From Bog-473 sp963754445 (GTDB taxonomy: Bacteria; Actinomycetota; Acidimicrobiia; Acidimicrobiales; RAAP-2): a stretch of 64,000 bases of DNA. The notes beneath the pieces are model-generated. The model was not told the DNA's origin and made no database searches. It saw only the letters and a program-made list of their open reading frames with translations. Shown in pieces: positions 54,969-63,136 of this stretch (position 1 is its first letter; each line of letters starts with the position of its first letter). A program made the position numbers and the translations under genes. The stretch spans positions 2,046,001-2,110,000 of the forward strand of contig CAVWFT010000002.1 of NCBI GenBank assembly GCA_963754445.1, written 5' to 3'.

Positions 54969-56783
54969 GTGCCCGCATCCGCCGCCAGTGCACCCGTTGC
55001 CATCGAGCGCATCCGGAACTTCTCCATCATCAGCCACGTCGACCACGGCAAGTCGACCCTGTCGGACCGCATCCTCGAGATCACCGGGGCGGTCGACCCG
55101 CGGCTCATGCGCGAGCAGTACCTCGACTCCATGGACATCGAGCGGGAGCGGGGGATCACGATCAAGGCCCAGAACGTCCGGGTGGACTACGAGGGCCACA
55201 TCCTCCACCTGATCGACACCCCTGGCCACGTGGACTTCGGCTACGAGGTCTCGCGGTCGCTGGCCGCCTGCGAGGGCGCGGTGCTCCTGGTGGACGCCAG
55301 CCAGGGTATTCAGGCCCAGACGCTGGCCAACTGCTACCAGGCCATCGAGAACGACCTCGAGATCGTGCCCGTCCTCAACAAGATCGACCTGCCGGCGGCC
55401 GACCCGGTGCGCTGCGCCCTCGAGATCGAACACGTGCTCGGCCTGCCGGCCGAGGAGATCCTGCACATCTCGGCCAAGACGGGCGAGGGGGTGCCCGACC
55501 TCCTCAGCGCCATCATCGCCCGCATCCCGCCACCCGAGGGCGACCCCGACGCCCCGATGCGCGCCCTCATCTTCGACTCCTCTTACGACCAGTACCGCGG
55601 CGTGGTCAGCTCCATCCGCATCGTCGACGGCACGCTGCACGCCGGGGCCCGCCTCCGCTTCATGCAGGCCAACGCGGTGCACGACATCGAAGAGGTCGGG
55701 GTGCGCACGCCGACGGCGGTTCCGGTGGAGCGGCTCGGGCCGGGCGAGGTGGGCTACCTCATCGCCGGCATCAAGGACGTCGGCGAGGCCCGCTCGGGTG
55801 AGACGGTCACCACGGCGCAGCACGGCGCCAGCGACGCGCTGGCCGGCTACCGCGACCCCAAGCCCATGGTGTTCTGCGGCCTCTACCCGGTGGACGGTGA
55901 CGAGCTACCCGACCTGCGCGACGCGCTGGAGAAGCTCAAGCTCAACGACGCCTCCTTCACCTTCGAGCCCGAGTCCTCGCATGCGCTGGGTATCGGCTTC
56001 CGGTGCGGCTTCCTGGGCCTGTTGCACATGGAGATCGTGCGGGAGCGGCTCGAGCGCGAGTTCAACCTGTCCCTCATCGCCACTGCGCCGAGCGTGGCCT
56101 ACCGGGCCTTCCTCACCGACGGCAGCGAGGTCGACGTCGACAACCCCACCGAGCTGCCCGACCCGAGCCGGATCGACCACATCGACGAGCCGATGCTCCA
56201 GGCCACCATCATCACGCCGAGCGAGTACACCGGCACGGTCATGGAGCTGTGCCAGAGCCGGCGGGCCGAGATGACCCGCATGGAGTACCTCTCGCCCGAG
56301 CGGGTCGAGCTCGTCTACACCATCCCCCTGGCCGAGGTGGTCCTCGACTTCTTCGACCAGCTCAAGTCCCGCACCAAGGGCTACGCCTCGCTCGACTACG
56401 AGCCGGCCACCTACACCACGGCCAACCTGGTCCGGGTCGACATCCTGATCAACCACGCACCCTGCGACGCCTTCTCGACCATCGTGCACCGGACCGAGGC
56501 CGACCTCTACGGCCGCAAGATGGCCGAGAAGCTGCGCGAGCTCATCCCGCGCCAGCTCTTCGACGTCCCCATCCAGGCCGCCATCGGCGGGCGCATCGTG
56601 GCCCGCGAGACGGTCAAGGCCAAGCGCAAGGACGTGCTGGCCAAGTGCTACGGCGGCGACATCAGCCGCAAGCGCAAGCTGCTCGAGAAGCAGAAAGAGG
56701 GCAAGAAGAAGATGAAGAACATCGGGCGGGTCGAGGTACCCCAGGAGGCCTTCATCTCGGCCCTGCGGCTCGGCGACGACTGA
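54969..56783 (+). CDS. lepA: Elongation factor 4 (LepA)
   Basis: A 604-residue GTPase that promotes back-translocation or assembly of ribosomes. G1 SHVDHGKSTLSDR lies near residue 22, SMDIERERGITIKAQN is the switch-I region, LIDTPGHVDFGYEVS is G3, and PVLNKIDLPAADP carries NKxD. The C-terminal LepA-specific domain has GRRIV-type sequence (AAIGGRIVARETVKAKRKDV) and ends VPQEAFISALRL. The GTG at 54969 (VPASAASAP) is chosen. It is followed closely by the CIRCE-hrcA unit. Confidence 0.97.
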   Translation: MPASAASAPVAIERIRNFSIISHVDHGKSTLSDRILEITGAVDPRLMREQYLDSMDIERERGITIKAQNVRVDYEGHILHLIDTPGHVDFGYEVSRSLAACEGAVLLVDASQGIQAQTLANCYQAIENDLEIVPVLNKIDLPAADPVRCALEIEHVLGLPAEEILHISAKTGEGVPDLLSAIIARIPPPEGDPDAPMRALIFDSSYDQYRGVVSSIRIVDGTLHAGARLRFMQANAVHDIEEVGVRTPTAVPVERLGPGEVGYLIAGIKDVGEARSGETVTTAQHGASDALAGYRDPKPMVFCGLYPVDGDELPDLRDALEKLKLNDASFTFEPESSHALGIGFRCGFLGLLHMEIVRERLEREFNLSLIATAPSVAYRAFLTDGSEVDVDNPTELPDPSRIDHIDEPMLQATIITPSEYTGTVMELCQSRRAEMTRMEYLSPERVELVYTIPLAEVVLDFFDQLKSRTKGYASLDYEPATYTTANLVRVDILINHAPCDAFSTIVHRTEADLYGRKMAEKLRELIPRQLFDVPIQAAIGGRIVARETVKAKRKDVLAKCYGGDISRKRKLLEKQKEGKKKMKNIGRVEVPQEAFISALRLGDD

Positions 56784-56840
56784 GCCGGGCGGTCCGGGGC
56801 AGGTGCGGAGGGGTCCGGGAGTGTCGTCGGGGAGTTGTGC

Positions 56841-56867
56841 CTGGCACTCGGTAGACTTGAGTGCCAG
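56841..56867. promoter_or_regulatory. CIRCE operator upstream of hrcA
   Basis: ctggcactc (56841-56849) and gagtgccag (56859-56867) are perfect 9-bp inverted arms with a 9-nt spacer. This fits the CIRCE architecture bound by HrcA (consensus arms TTAGCACTC and GAGTGCTAA). It lies 6 nt before the hrcA ATG, where bound repressor would block transcription or translation start. It implies autoregulation of hrcA-dnaJ. Confidence 0.9.
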
Positions 56868-56873
56868 GAACTC

Positions 56874-57950
56874 ATGAACTCACAGGCCGACTCCGTATCC
56901 AACGCTGACGCCACCGCCGGAGACGACGGCACCCTCAACGCGCGCCGGGCCGCCATTCTCGAGGTCGTGGTGACCGAATACATCGGCACGGCCGAGCCCG
57001 TCGGCTCCTCCCACGTGGCCAACGCACCGGGGGTGCAGGTCTCCTCGGCCACCGTGCGCTCGGAAATGGTGGCCCTCGAACGCGAGGGGTACCTGGTCCA
57101 GCCCCACACCAGTGCGGGGCGGATCCCGACCGACAAGGGCTACCGCTTCTTCGTCGACCACATGACGAGCCCGGGCGTCCTGGGCCCGGCCCAACGCCGG
57201 CAGGTCACCCAGTTCTTCGAGACGGTGCACGGGGAGATGGAGACGATGCTCGAGCGGGCCACCGGCCTGCTCTCGGAGATGACCTCCTACGCGGCCGTGG
57301 TCGTCGGCCCCTCCCACGAGCGGGCCACCATCCGCTCGGTCCAGCTGGTGAGCCTCTCGGCGCTGCACGTCCTGCTGGTCGTGGTCCTCTCCGACGGTGC
57401 CGTGGAGAAGCGGACCATCGAGCTGGTGGACGAGCCGAGCGCCGACGCGCTGCACCGGGCGGGAGAGCTGCTCTCGAGCCAGCTGGTGGGCGAGACGCTG
57501 GCCGCCCGCTGGAGCGTGCCCGCGGGCAGCACGCCGGCGATGGTCGCGCTGCTCGACGCCGCCCACGCCGCCTTCGACTCGTTCGAGGACGGCAAGGACG
57601 CCGACCAGGTCTTCGTGGGCGGCCCGGCCCGGCTGGCCGAATCGTTCGACGCCGTCGAGACGGTGCGTTCGGTGCTCAGCATCCTCGAACAGCAGCTCGT
57701 CGTCGTCACCTTGCTGCGCGACGTGCTCGACAGCGGGATGACGGTAGCCATCGGGACCGAGCACGGCTTCGAGCCGCTGTCCTCGTGCGCGGTGGTCGTG
57801 GCCCCGGTCTCGATCGACGGTCAGGACCTCGGTGCCGTCGGCCTGCTCGGCCCGACCCGCATGGACTATCCCCGCGCGCTCGCCGCCGCCCACGTGGTGA
57901 GCGAGCGGCTGGGCGAACGGATCGGAGGCGGGCACGATGGCCGGCGCTGA
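56874..57950 (+). CDS. hrcA: Heat-inducible transcription repressor HrcA
   Basis: A 358-residue heat-shock repressor. The winged HTH lies at about residues 25-95 (NARRAAILEVVVTEYIGTAE, SSHVANAPGVQVSSATVRSE, then HTSAGRIPTDKGYRFFVDHM). It is followed by a GAF-like dimerisation domain with VVIGPSHERATIRSVQLVSL-type sequence and the C-terminal MDYPRALAAAHVVSERLG. The ATG at 56874 is placed just after the CIRCE element. It overlaps dnaJ by 14 bp, so both form one heat-shock unit. Confidence 0.96.
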   Translation: MNSQADSVSNADATAGDDGTLNARRAAILEVVVTEYIGTAEPVGSSHVANAPGVQVSSATVRSEMVALEREGYLVQPHTSAGRIPTDKGYRFFVDHMTSPGVLGPAQRRQVTQFFETVHGEMETMLERATGLLSEMTSYAAVVVGPSHERATIRSVQLVSLSALHVLLVVVLSDGAVEKRTIELVDEPSADALHRAGELLSSQLVGETLAARWSVPAGSTPAMVALLDAAHAAFDSFEDGKDADQVFVGGPARLAESFDAVETVRSVLSILEQQLVVVTLLRDVLDSGMTVAIGTEHGFEPLSSCAVVVAPVSIDGQDLGAVGLLGPTRMDYPRALAAAHVVSERLGERIGGGHDGRR

Positions 57951-59085
57951 CATCGGCGATCTCTACGAGCTCCTGGGCGTCAACCCCGAGGCGACCGACG
58001 ACGAGATCAAGAAGGCCTACCGGGCCCGGGCCCGCGAGCTGCATCCCGACACGGGCCACGGCAGCCCCGAGGCCGAGGCGCGCTTCAAGGAGGTCACGGT
58101 CGCCTACGAGGTGTTGCGCGACCCCGAGCGACGGGCCCGCTACGACCGCTACGGGCCCGAGGGCGTGTTCGGCTCACAGGGCGGTGGAGGCGGCGGCTTC
58201 GGCTTCGAGGGCGGCCTGGGGGACATCTTCGAGGCGTTCTTCGGTTCTGTGGCTGGCGCCGGCGGGACCCGCCGTCGTGGTCCCCAGCAGGGGTCCGACG
58301 CCGAGGTCCGGGTGGGCCTCGAGTTCGCCGAGGCCGTCTTCGGCTGCCGCAAGGAGATCTCGGTCCGCCTGCCCGTGACCTGCACCGCCTGCACCGGTCA
58401 GGGAACGGCCCCGGGGACCTCGCCCCTCACCTGCGCCGATTGCGGCGGAACGGGCGAGCTGCGCCGGGTGCGCCAGTCCCTGCTCGGACAGGTGGTGACC
58501 AGTGTCGCCTGCTCGCGTTGTGGCGGCTCGGGCGAGATGATCCCGCACCCGTGCCCCGAGTGCCGGGGCGAGGGCCGGCGCATCGAAGAGACGACGTTCA
58601 CGGTCGAGGTGCCCGCCGGCGTCGAGGACGGTTCGACGCTGCGCCTGGCCGATCGCGGGGCGGCCGGCCAGCGCGGTGGTCCGGCCGGGTCGCTCTTCGT
58701 CCACCTGGTGGTGTCGCCCGACCCCCGTTTCGAGCGCCGGGGCGACGACCTGCACACGATGCTGACGGTGAGCGTGGCTCAGGCCGCGCTCGGGGCCGAC
58801 GCCCAGATCCAGTCGCTCGACGCCACCCATCCCTACGCAGTGGCGCCCGGGACCCAGACCGGCCACATCGAACGGATCCGCGGTGCCGGCGTGCCCCATC
58901 TGCGGGGCCGGGGCCGGGGTGATCTCTTCGTCCACGTCGTCGTGCAGACACCCACCACGCTGACCGCCGAGCAGGATGCGCTGCTGCGCCAGTTCGCCGC
59001 CCTGCGCGGCGAGGACGTGGCGCCGCCGGGCGGCGGTGGCGGGGGCGACGGTGTGTTCTCCCGCCTCCGTTCCGCGTTTGGCTAG
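57937..59085 (+). CDS. dnaJ: Chaperone protein DnaJ
   Basis: A 382-residue type I Hsp40. The J domain carries HPD at residues 36-38 (ARELHPDTGHGSPEAEARF). The Gly/Phe region is GSQGGGGGGFGFEGGLGDIF. The four zinc repeats are CTACTGQG, CADCGGTG, CSRCGGSG and CPECRGEG. The C-terminal substrate-binding domains include VEVPAGVEDGSTLRLADRG and IRGAGVPHLRGRGRGDLFVH. A Gly-rich tail ends the protein. It overlaps hrcA and is followed by rsmE, which begins inside its last codons. Confidence 0.96.
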   Translation: MAGADIGDLYELLGVNPEATDDEIKKAYRARARELHPDTGHGSPEAEARFKEVTVAYEVLRDPERRARYDRYGPEGVFGSQGGGGGGFGFEGGLGDIFEAFFGSVAGAGGTRRRGPQQGSDAEVRVGLEFAEAVFGCRKEISVRLPVTCTACTGQGTAPGTSPLTCADCGGTGELRRVRQSLLGQVVTSVACSRCGGSGEMIPHPCPECRGEGRRIEETTFTVEVPAGVEDGSTLRLADRGAAGQRGGPAGSLFVHLVVSPDPRFERRGDDLHTMLTVSVAQAALGADAQIQSLDATHPYAVAPGTQTGHIERIRGAGVPHLRGRGRGDLFVHVVVQTPTTLTAEQDALLRQFAALRGEDVAPPGGGGGGDGVFSRLRSAFG

Positions 59086-59857
59086 CTCGGGCGAAGCCGC
59101 CGCCTACGCCGCGCTCGCCGTGCGGGCCGCGGCACCGGCCGAGGTCTTCGTCGAGGACCCGGCGGAACCCACCCTCGAGGAGGTCGACGCACACCACCTC
59201 GGCCGAGTGCTGCGACTGCGTCCCGGCGAAGAGGTCGTGGCGGCGGACGGGCGCGGGCACTGGACCCGCACGACCTGGCAGGGCGACGGTCGGCTCGAGC
59301 TCGTGCACGACGCGGCGGGGGTCGGTGGTGACGGGGCGGTCCAGTTCGAGGCGCCGGTCGCGCCCGCGCTCACCGTGGTCTTCGCCCCGACCAAGGGCGA
59401 GCGACCCGAGTGGGTGGTCCAGAAACTGACGGAACTCGGGATCGACCGCATCGTGCCCCTGCGCAGCGAGCGCAGCGTCGTGCGCTGGAGCGGGGAGCGC
59501 GGCGCGGCCACCGTGACACGGCTGCGCCGGGTGGCCCGCGAGGCAGCGGCCCAGTGCCGGCGCGTCTGGCTGCCCGAGGTGGCCGAGACGATCTCCTTCG
59601 CCGACCTGGGCCGGCTGGGTACCCCCGGCCAGGTGGCGCTGGCCCAGCTCAGCGGCGATCGACCGACGCTGGCCCACCAGGTGGTGGCGGTCGGTCCCGA
59701 GGGCGGGTGGAGCGGTGACGAGCTGGCGGCGGGCCTGCCGACGGTCGGTTTCGGGCTGAGCGTGCTGCGGGCGGAGACGGCGGCGGTCACGGCCGGGGCG
59801 CTCCTGGCCTCCCTGCGGACGGGTACCGTGGCACCAGTGGGAGGAGCGGCACAGTGA
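59078..59857 (+). CDS. rsmE: 16S rRNA (uracil(1498)-N(3))-methyltransferase
   Basis: A 259-residue SPOUT methyltransferase modifying U1498 of 16S rRNA. Features are the N-terminal PUA-like VDAHHLGRVLRLRPGEEV, then VVFAPTKGERPEWVVQKLTE, LGIDRIVPLRSERSVVRW and the SAM-binding knot VAVGPEGGWSGDEL with LSVLRAETAAVTAGA. The start is uncertain: a TTG at 59078 overlaps dnaJ, while a GTG at 59120 would also fit (245 residues). Follows dnaJ as in many actinobacteria. Confidence 0.93.
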   Translation: MASSGEAAAYAALAVRAAAPAEVFVEDPAEPTLEEVDAHHLGRVLRLRPGEEVVAADGRGHWTRTTWQGDGRLELVHDAAGVGGDGAVQFEAPVAPALTVVFAPTKGERPEWVVQKLTELGIDRIVPLRSERSVVRWSGERGAATVTRLRRVAREAAAQCRRVWLPEVAETISFADLGRLGTPGQVALAQLSGDRPTLAHQVVAVGPEGGWSGDELAAGLPTVGFGLSVLRAETAAVTAGALLASLRTGTVAPVGGAAQ

Positions 59858-59930
59858 CGCAGCGACCCGGTCAACGTCGTGCCTCGGACCCCGGTATTTT
59901 GGGCGTGGTGATCCTCGTCCGGGGCGGTGC

Positions 59931-60293
59931 ATGAGCGATACCGACTGCCTCTTCTGCCGCATCGTCGCCGGGGAGCTGCCGTCCGAGATCGTGCACGAGA
60001 CCGAGGGGACGGTCGCCTTCAAGGACATCACTCCCGCCGCCGAGCTGCACGTCCTCGTCGTGCCCCGGCGCCACATCACCGATGCGTCGACGGTGACGGC
60101 CGAGGACGGCCCGCTCATGGCGGAGATGCTGCTCGCCGCCCGTGCCGTGGCCGACAAGGCCGGGCTGGCCACGCCCGATCGCGGCTACCGGCTCATCTTC
60201 AACATCGGTCCCGACGCCATGAACTCGGTCCCGCACCTGCACCTCCACGTCCTGGGCGGGAAGCTCTCCGGGCATCTGGCCGGACAATCATGA
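59931..60293 (+). CDS. hinT: HIT family nucleoside-phosphate hydrolase (HinT-like)
   Basis: A 120-residue histidine-triad protein. CLFCRIVAGELPSEIV with TEGTVAFKDITPAAELHVLV forms the N-terminus; the catalytic triad is HLHLHVLGG (His102, 104 and 106). Such enzymes hydrolyse AMP-linked phosphoramidates. Its stop overlaps the phoH start by ATGA, so they are coupled. Confidence 0.93.
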   Translation: MSDTDCLFCRIVAGELPSEIVHETEGTVAFKDITPAAELHVLVVPRRHITDASTVTAEDGPLMAEMLLAARAVADKAGLATPDRGYRLIFNIGPDAMNSVPHLHLHVLGGKLSGHLAGQS

Positions 60294-61255
60294 CGACCAC
60301 CGTGCGGGCCGAGTGCTTCGTGCCCGGCAACCACCTCATGGCCGGTCTTCTCGGCACCCGCGACGAGCACCTGCGCCAGATCGAGCAGTCGTTCCCCGAC
60401 GAGCGGATCACCGTGCAGGGCAATCACATCTCGGTCGAGGGCCCGGCCGCCGAGCTGGTGGTCCGGCTCTTCGAGGAGCTGATCCTGCTGGCCCAGTCCG
60501 GCAAGGACCTCGACTCGTCGACGCTGGCCCGGACGATCGACATGGTGCGCGAGGACATCCGCCCCTCCGAGGTCCTGCGCTCCGAGGTGGTGCGGGCGGC
60601 CGGGGGCAAGACCGTCCGTCCGAACACGGCGGGCCAGAAGCGCTACGTCGACGCCATCGCGCAGAGCATCATCACGTTCGGGATCGGCCCGGCGGGGACC
60701 GGCAAGTCCTACCTGGCCGTGGCCCAGGCGGTGCACGCTCTGCAGTCGCGCCAGGTGACGCGCATCATCTTGACCCGGCCGGCCGTCGAGGCGGGGGAGC
60801 GCCTCGGCTTCCTGCCCGGCGACCTGATGGCCAAGGTCGACCCCTACCTCCGCCCGCTCTACGACGCCCTCTACGACCTGCTCGAGCCCGAGGGCGCCCA
60901 GCGCCTGCTCGACCGGGGCACCATCGAGGTGGCGCCGCTGGCCTTCATGCGGGGGCGCACGCTGAACAACTCGTTCATCATCCTCGACGAGGCCCAGAAC
61001 ACGACGCCCGAGCAGATGAAGATGTTCCTGACCCGGATCGGATTCGGTTCCAAGTGCGTGGTCACCGGCGACGTCACCCAGATCGACGTGCCCGGTGCCC
61101 GCTCGGGCCTGGTCGGGCTGGAGCCGGTGCTGGGCGGCATCGACGACATCGCCTTCGTCCACCTGGGCCGCCGCGACGTGGTCCGCCACAAGATCGTGGG
61201 GGACATCATCGACGCCTACGAGGTGGCAGAGGGGCGGGCGGGACTCCCGCAGTGA
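60290..61255 (+). CDS. PhoH-like ATPase (ribosome maturation-associated)
   Basis: A 321-residue PhoH-family ATPase. The N-terminal KH-like region (ERITVQGNHISVEGPAAELV) is followed by the Walker A motif GIGPAGTGKSYLAVAQAV near residue 134. Walker B is NNSFIILDEAQNTTPEQMKM, with VVTGDVTQIDVPGARSGL after it. PhoH is often clustered with ybeY and is thought to act in RNA metabolism. It is coupled to hinT upstream (ATGA) and ybeY downstream (GTGA). Confidence 0.94.
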   Translation: MTTTVRAECFVPGNHLMAGLLGTRDEHLRQIEQSFPDERITVQGNHISVEGPAAELVVRLFEELILLAQSGKDLDSSTLARTIDMVREDIRPSEVLRSEVVRAAGGKTVRPNTAGQKRYVDAIAQSIITFGIGPAGTGKSYLAVAQAVHALQSRQVTRIILTRPAVEAGERLGFLPGDLMAKVDPYLRPLYDALYDLLEPEGAQRLLDRGTIEVAPLAFMRGRTLNNSFIILDEAQNTTPEQMKMFLTRIGFGSKCVVTGDVTQIDVPGARSGLVGLEPVLGGIDDIAFVHLGRRDVVRHKIVGDIIDAYEVAEGRAGLPQ

Positions 61256-61761
61256 CCATCGACGTCTTCGCTGCCGACGAGCAGCAGGAGCATCCGATGG
61301 AGGTGGCCCGCTGGGCCGAACTGGCGCGGCAGGTGCTCACCGCCCGAGGCGTGAAGGGCGACACCGAGGTGTCGTTGCTCTTCGTCGACGAGGACGCCAT
61401 CGCCGCCCTCAACGAGCAGTTCCTCAGCAAGAAGGGCCCGACCGACGTGCTGTCGTTCCCGATCGAGGACGAACCGGGACCGACCGGACGCTCACCTGAC
61501 TTCGGCGGTTCGGGACCGGGCTCGGCGGCCGAGGAGGGCACGCTGACCCTGCTCGGTGATGTCGTGATCTGTCCGTCGGTGGCCGCCCGCAACGCCGAGG
61601 AGCACGAGGTCGCCCTGGAGGACGAGACCGCCCTGCTCCTCGTCCACGGGTTGCTGCACCTGCTCGGCATGGACCACGAACGCGACGACGAAGCCGAGCG
61701 CATGGAAGCGCTGGAGCAGCAGCTGCTCGATCGCTTCTACCGGGTGGGCAAACGGGCATGA
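61252..61761 (+). CDS. ybeY: Endoribonuclease YbeY (16S rRNA maturation factor)
   Basis: A 169-residue zinc metalloprotein needed for 16S rRNA 3'-end processing. The zinc-ligand motif is LLVHGLLHLLGMDHERDDEA near residues 131-141, preceded by LNEQFLSKKGPTDVLSFPIE. A Gly/Pro/Ser-rich insert (about residues 80-100) sits in the usual loop. The GTG start overlaps the phoH stop (GTGA), and the stop overlaps the CNNM gene (ATGA). Confidence 0.95.
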   Translation: MTIDVFAADEQQEHPMEVARWAELARQVLTARGVKGDTEVSLLFVDEDAIAALNEQFLSKKGPTDVLSFPIEDEPGPTGRSPDFGGSGPGSAAEEGTLTLLGDVVICPSVAARNAEEHEVALEDETALLLVHGLLHLLGMDHERDDEAERMEALEQQLLDRFYRVGKRA

Positions 61762-63131
61762 GCGGGGCGGGGGCGGTCACCCTCCTGGCCACGAACGGCT
61801 TCCAGGCCGAGGACGCCATCCTCATCGTCATCATCGCCATCCTGCTCGCCGCCTCCGGCGTGCTGGCCATGGCCGAGACCAGCCTGGTCAGGATGAGCCG
61901 CATCAAGGCCAAGTCGCTGGTCGACGAGAAGCGACACGGGGCGCGCACGCTGGCCAAGCTGGTGGAGAACCCGTCCAACTTCTTGAACCCGATCCTCCTG
62001 CTGGTCCTGGTGTGCCAGCTCGTCTCGGCCACCCTGGTCGGCATCGTGGCCGAGGACGTCTTCGGCACCTGGGGCGTGATCCTCGGGATCGTCTTCGAAG
62101 TGGTGGTCATCTTCGTCTTCTTCGAGGCGGTCCCCAAGAACTGGGCCGTGCGTCACGCGGAGCGGGCGGCCCTGCTCTGCGCACCCGTCGTCAGCGCGCT
62201 GATCCGGTTCCCGCCCATCCACTGGCTCTCCTCCCTCCTCAACGGATTGGCCAACCGCATCATCGGGGTCGGGGGCGACGACCACGGCGACGACATCCCC
62301 CACGCCTACATCACCGACTCCGAGCTCAAGGCCATGGCCGACGTGGCCCACGAGGAGAACGTGATCGAACAGGACGAGCGCAGCTTCATCCACTCGATCA
62401 TCGACTTCGGCGACACGGTGGCCCGTGAGGTCATGACGCCGCGGCCCGACATGGTGACCCTCGAGGCCGACGTGACCGTCCACGAGGCGCTCGAGTCCGC
62501 CCTCGCTGCGGGCTACAGCCGCATCCCTGTCGAGGGCGACGGCATCGACGACATCATCGGCATCGCCTACACCAAGGACCTGGTGCGGGCCGAGCGGGTG
62601 GGCAAGGCGGCACAGATCGTCGGCGATTCGGCCCGGCCGGCCAAGTTCATCCCCGAGTCCAAGGACGTCTCGGACCTCTTGCGCGAGATGCAAGAAGAGA
62701 AGTTCCACATGGCGGTGGTGGTCGACGAGTACGGCGGGACGGCCGGTCTCGTCACGCTCGAGGACCTCCTCGAGGAACTGGTCGGTGACATCGTCGACGA
62801 GTTCGACGTCGAGACGCCGACCGTGCAGCGCTTCGACGACGGCTCCGTGCTGGTGAGTGCCGGCTACTCGGTCGACGATGCCGACGAGCTGCTCGACGCC
62901 GACCTGCCCCGCGGGACCTGGGACACGGTGGGCGGGCTCATGCTGGACCTGGTGGGCCGGGTTCCCGACCCCGGCGACTCGGTCGAGGTCGAGGGCTTCC
63001 GCCTCACCGCGGTCGATGTGCGAGGCCGACGCATCGAGCGGGTGCGGATCGAGCCGACCCCGGACCGCGACAACGGCGAGGGCGAAGGCGAACTCGAGCG
63101 CCGGGACGACGCTGTCGTCAACGGGAACTGA
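61758..63131 (+). CDS. CNNM/CorC family hemolysin-like transporter
   Basis: A 457-residue membrane protein. The N-terminal DUF21 domain has about four helices (ILIVIIAILLAASGVLAMAE, FLNPILLLVLVCQLVSATLV, GVILGIVFEVVVIFVFFEAV). Two CBS domains follow (VMTPRPDMVTLEADVTVHEA; the SRIPVEGDGIDDIIGIAYTK and MAVVVDEYGGTAGLVTLEDL segments). The C-terminus is a CorC/HlyC domain. Related proteins export or sense Mg2+/Co2+. It is coupled by ATGA to ybeY and lies 5 bp before era. Confidence 0.92.
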   Translation: MSGAGAVTLLATNGFQAEDAILIVIIAILLAASGVLAMAETSLVRMSRIKAKSLVDEKRHGARTLAKLVENPSNFLNPILLLVLVCQLVSATLVGIVAEDVFGTWGVILGIVFEVVVIFVFFEAVPKNWAVRHAERAALLCAPVVSALIRFPPIHWLSSLLNGLANRIIGVGGDDHGDDIPHAYITDSELKAMADVAHEENVIEQDERSFIHSIIDFGDTVAREVMTPRPDMVTLEADVTVHEALESALAAGYSRIPVEGDGIDDIIGIAYTKDLVRAERVGKAAQIVGDSARPAKFIPESKDVSDLLREMQEEKFHMAVVVDEYGGTAGLVTLEDLLEELVGDIVDEFDVETPTVQRFDDGSVLVSAGYSVDDADELLDADLPRGTWDTVGGLMLDLVGRVPDPGDSVEVEGFRLTAVDVRGRRIERVRIEPTPDRDNGEGEGELERRDDAVVNGN

Positions 63132-63136
63132 GGACG

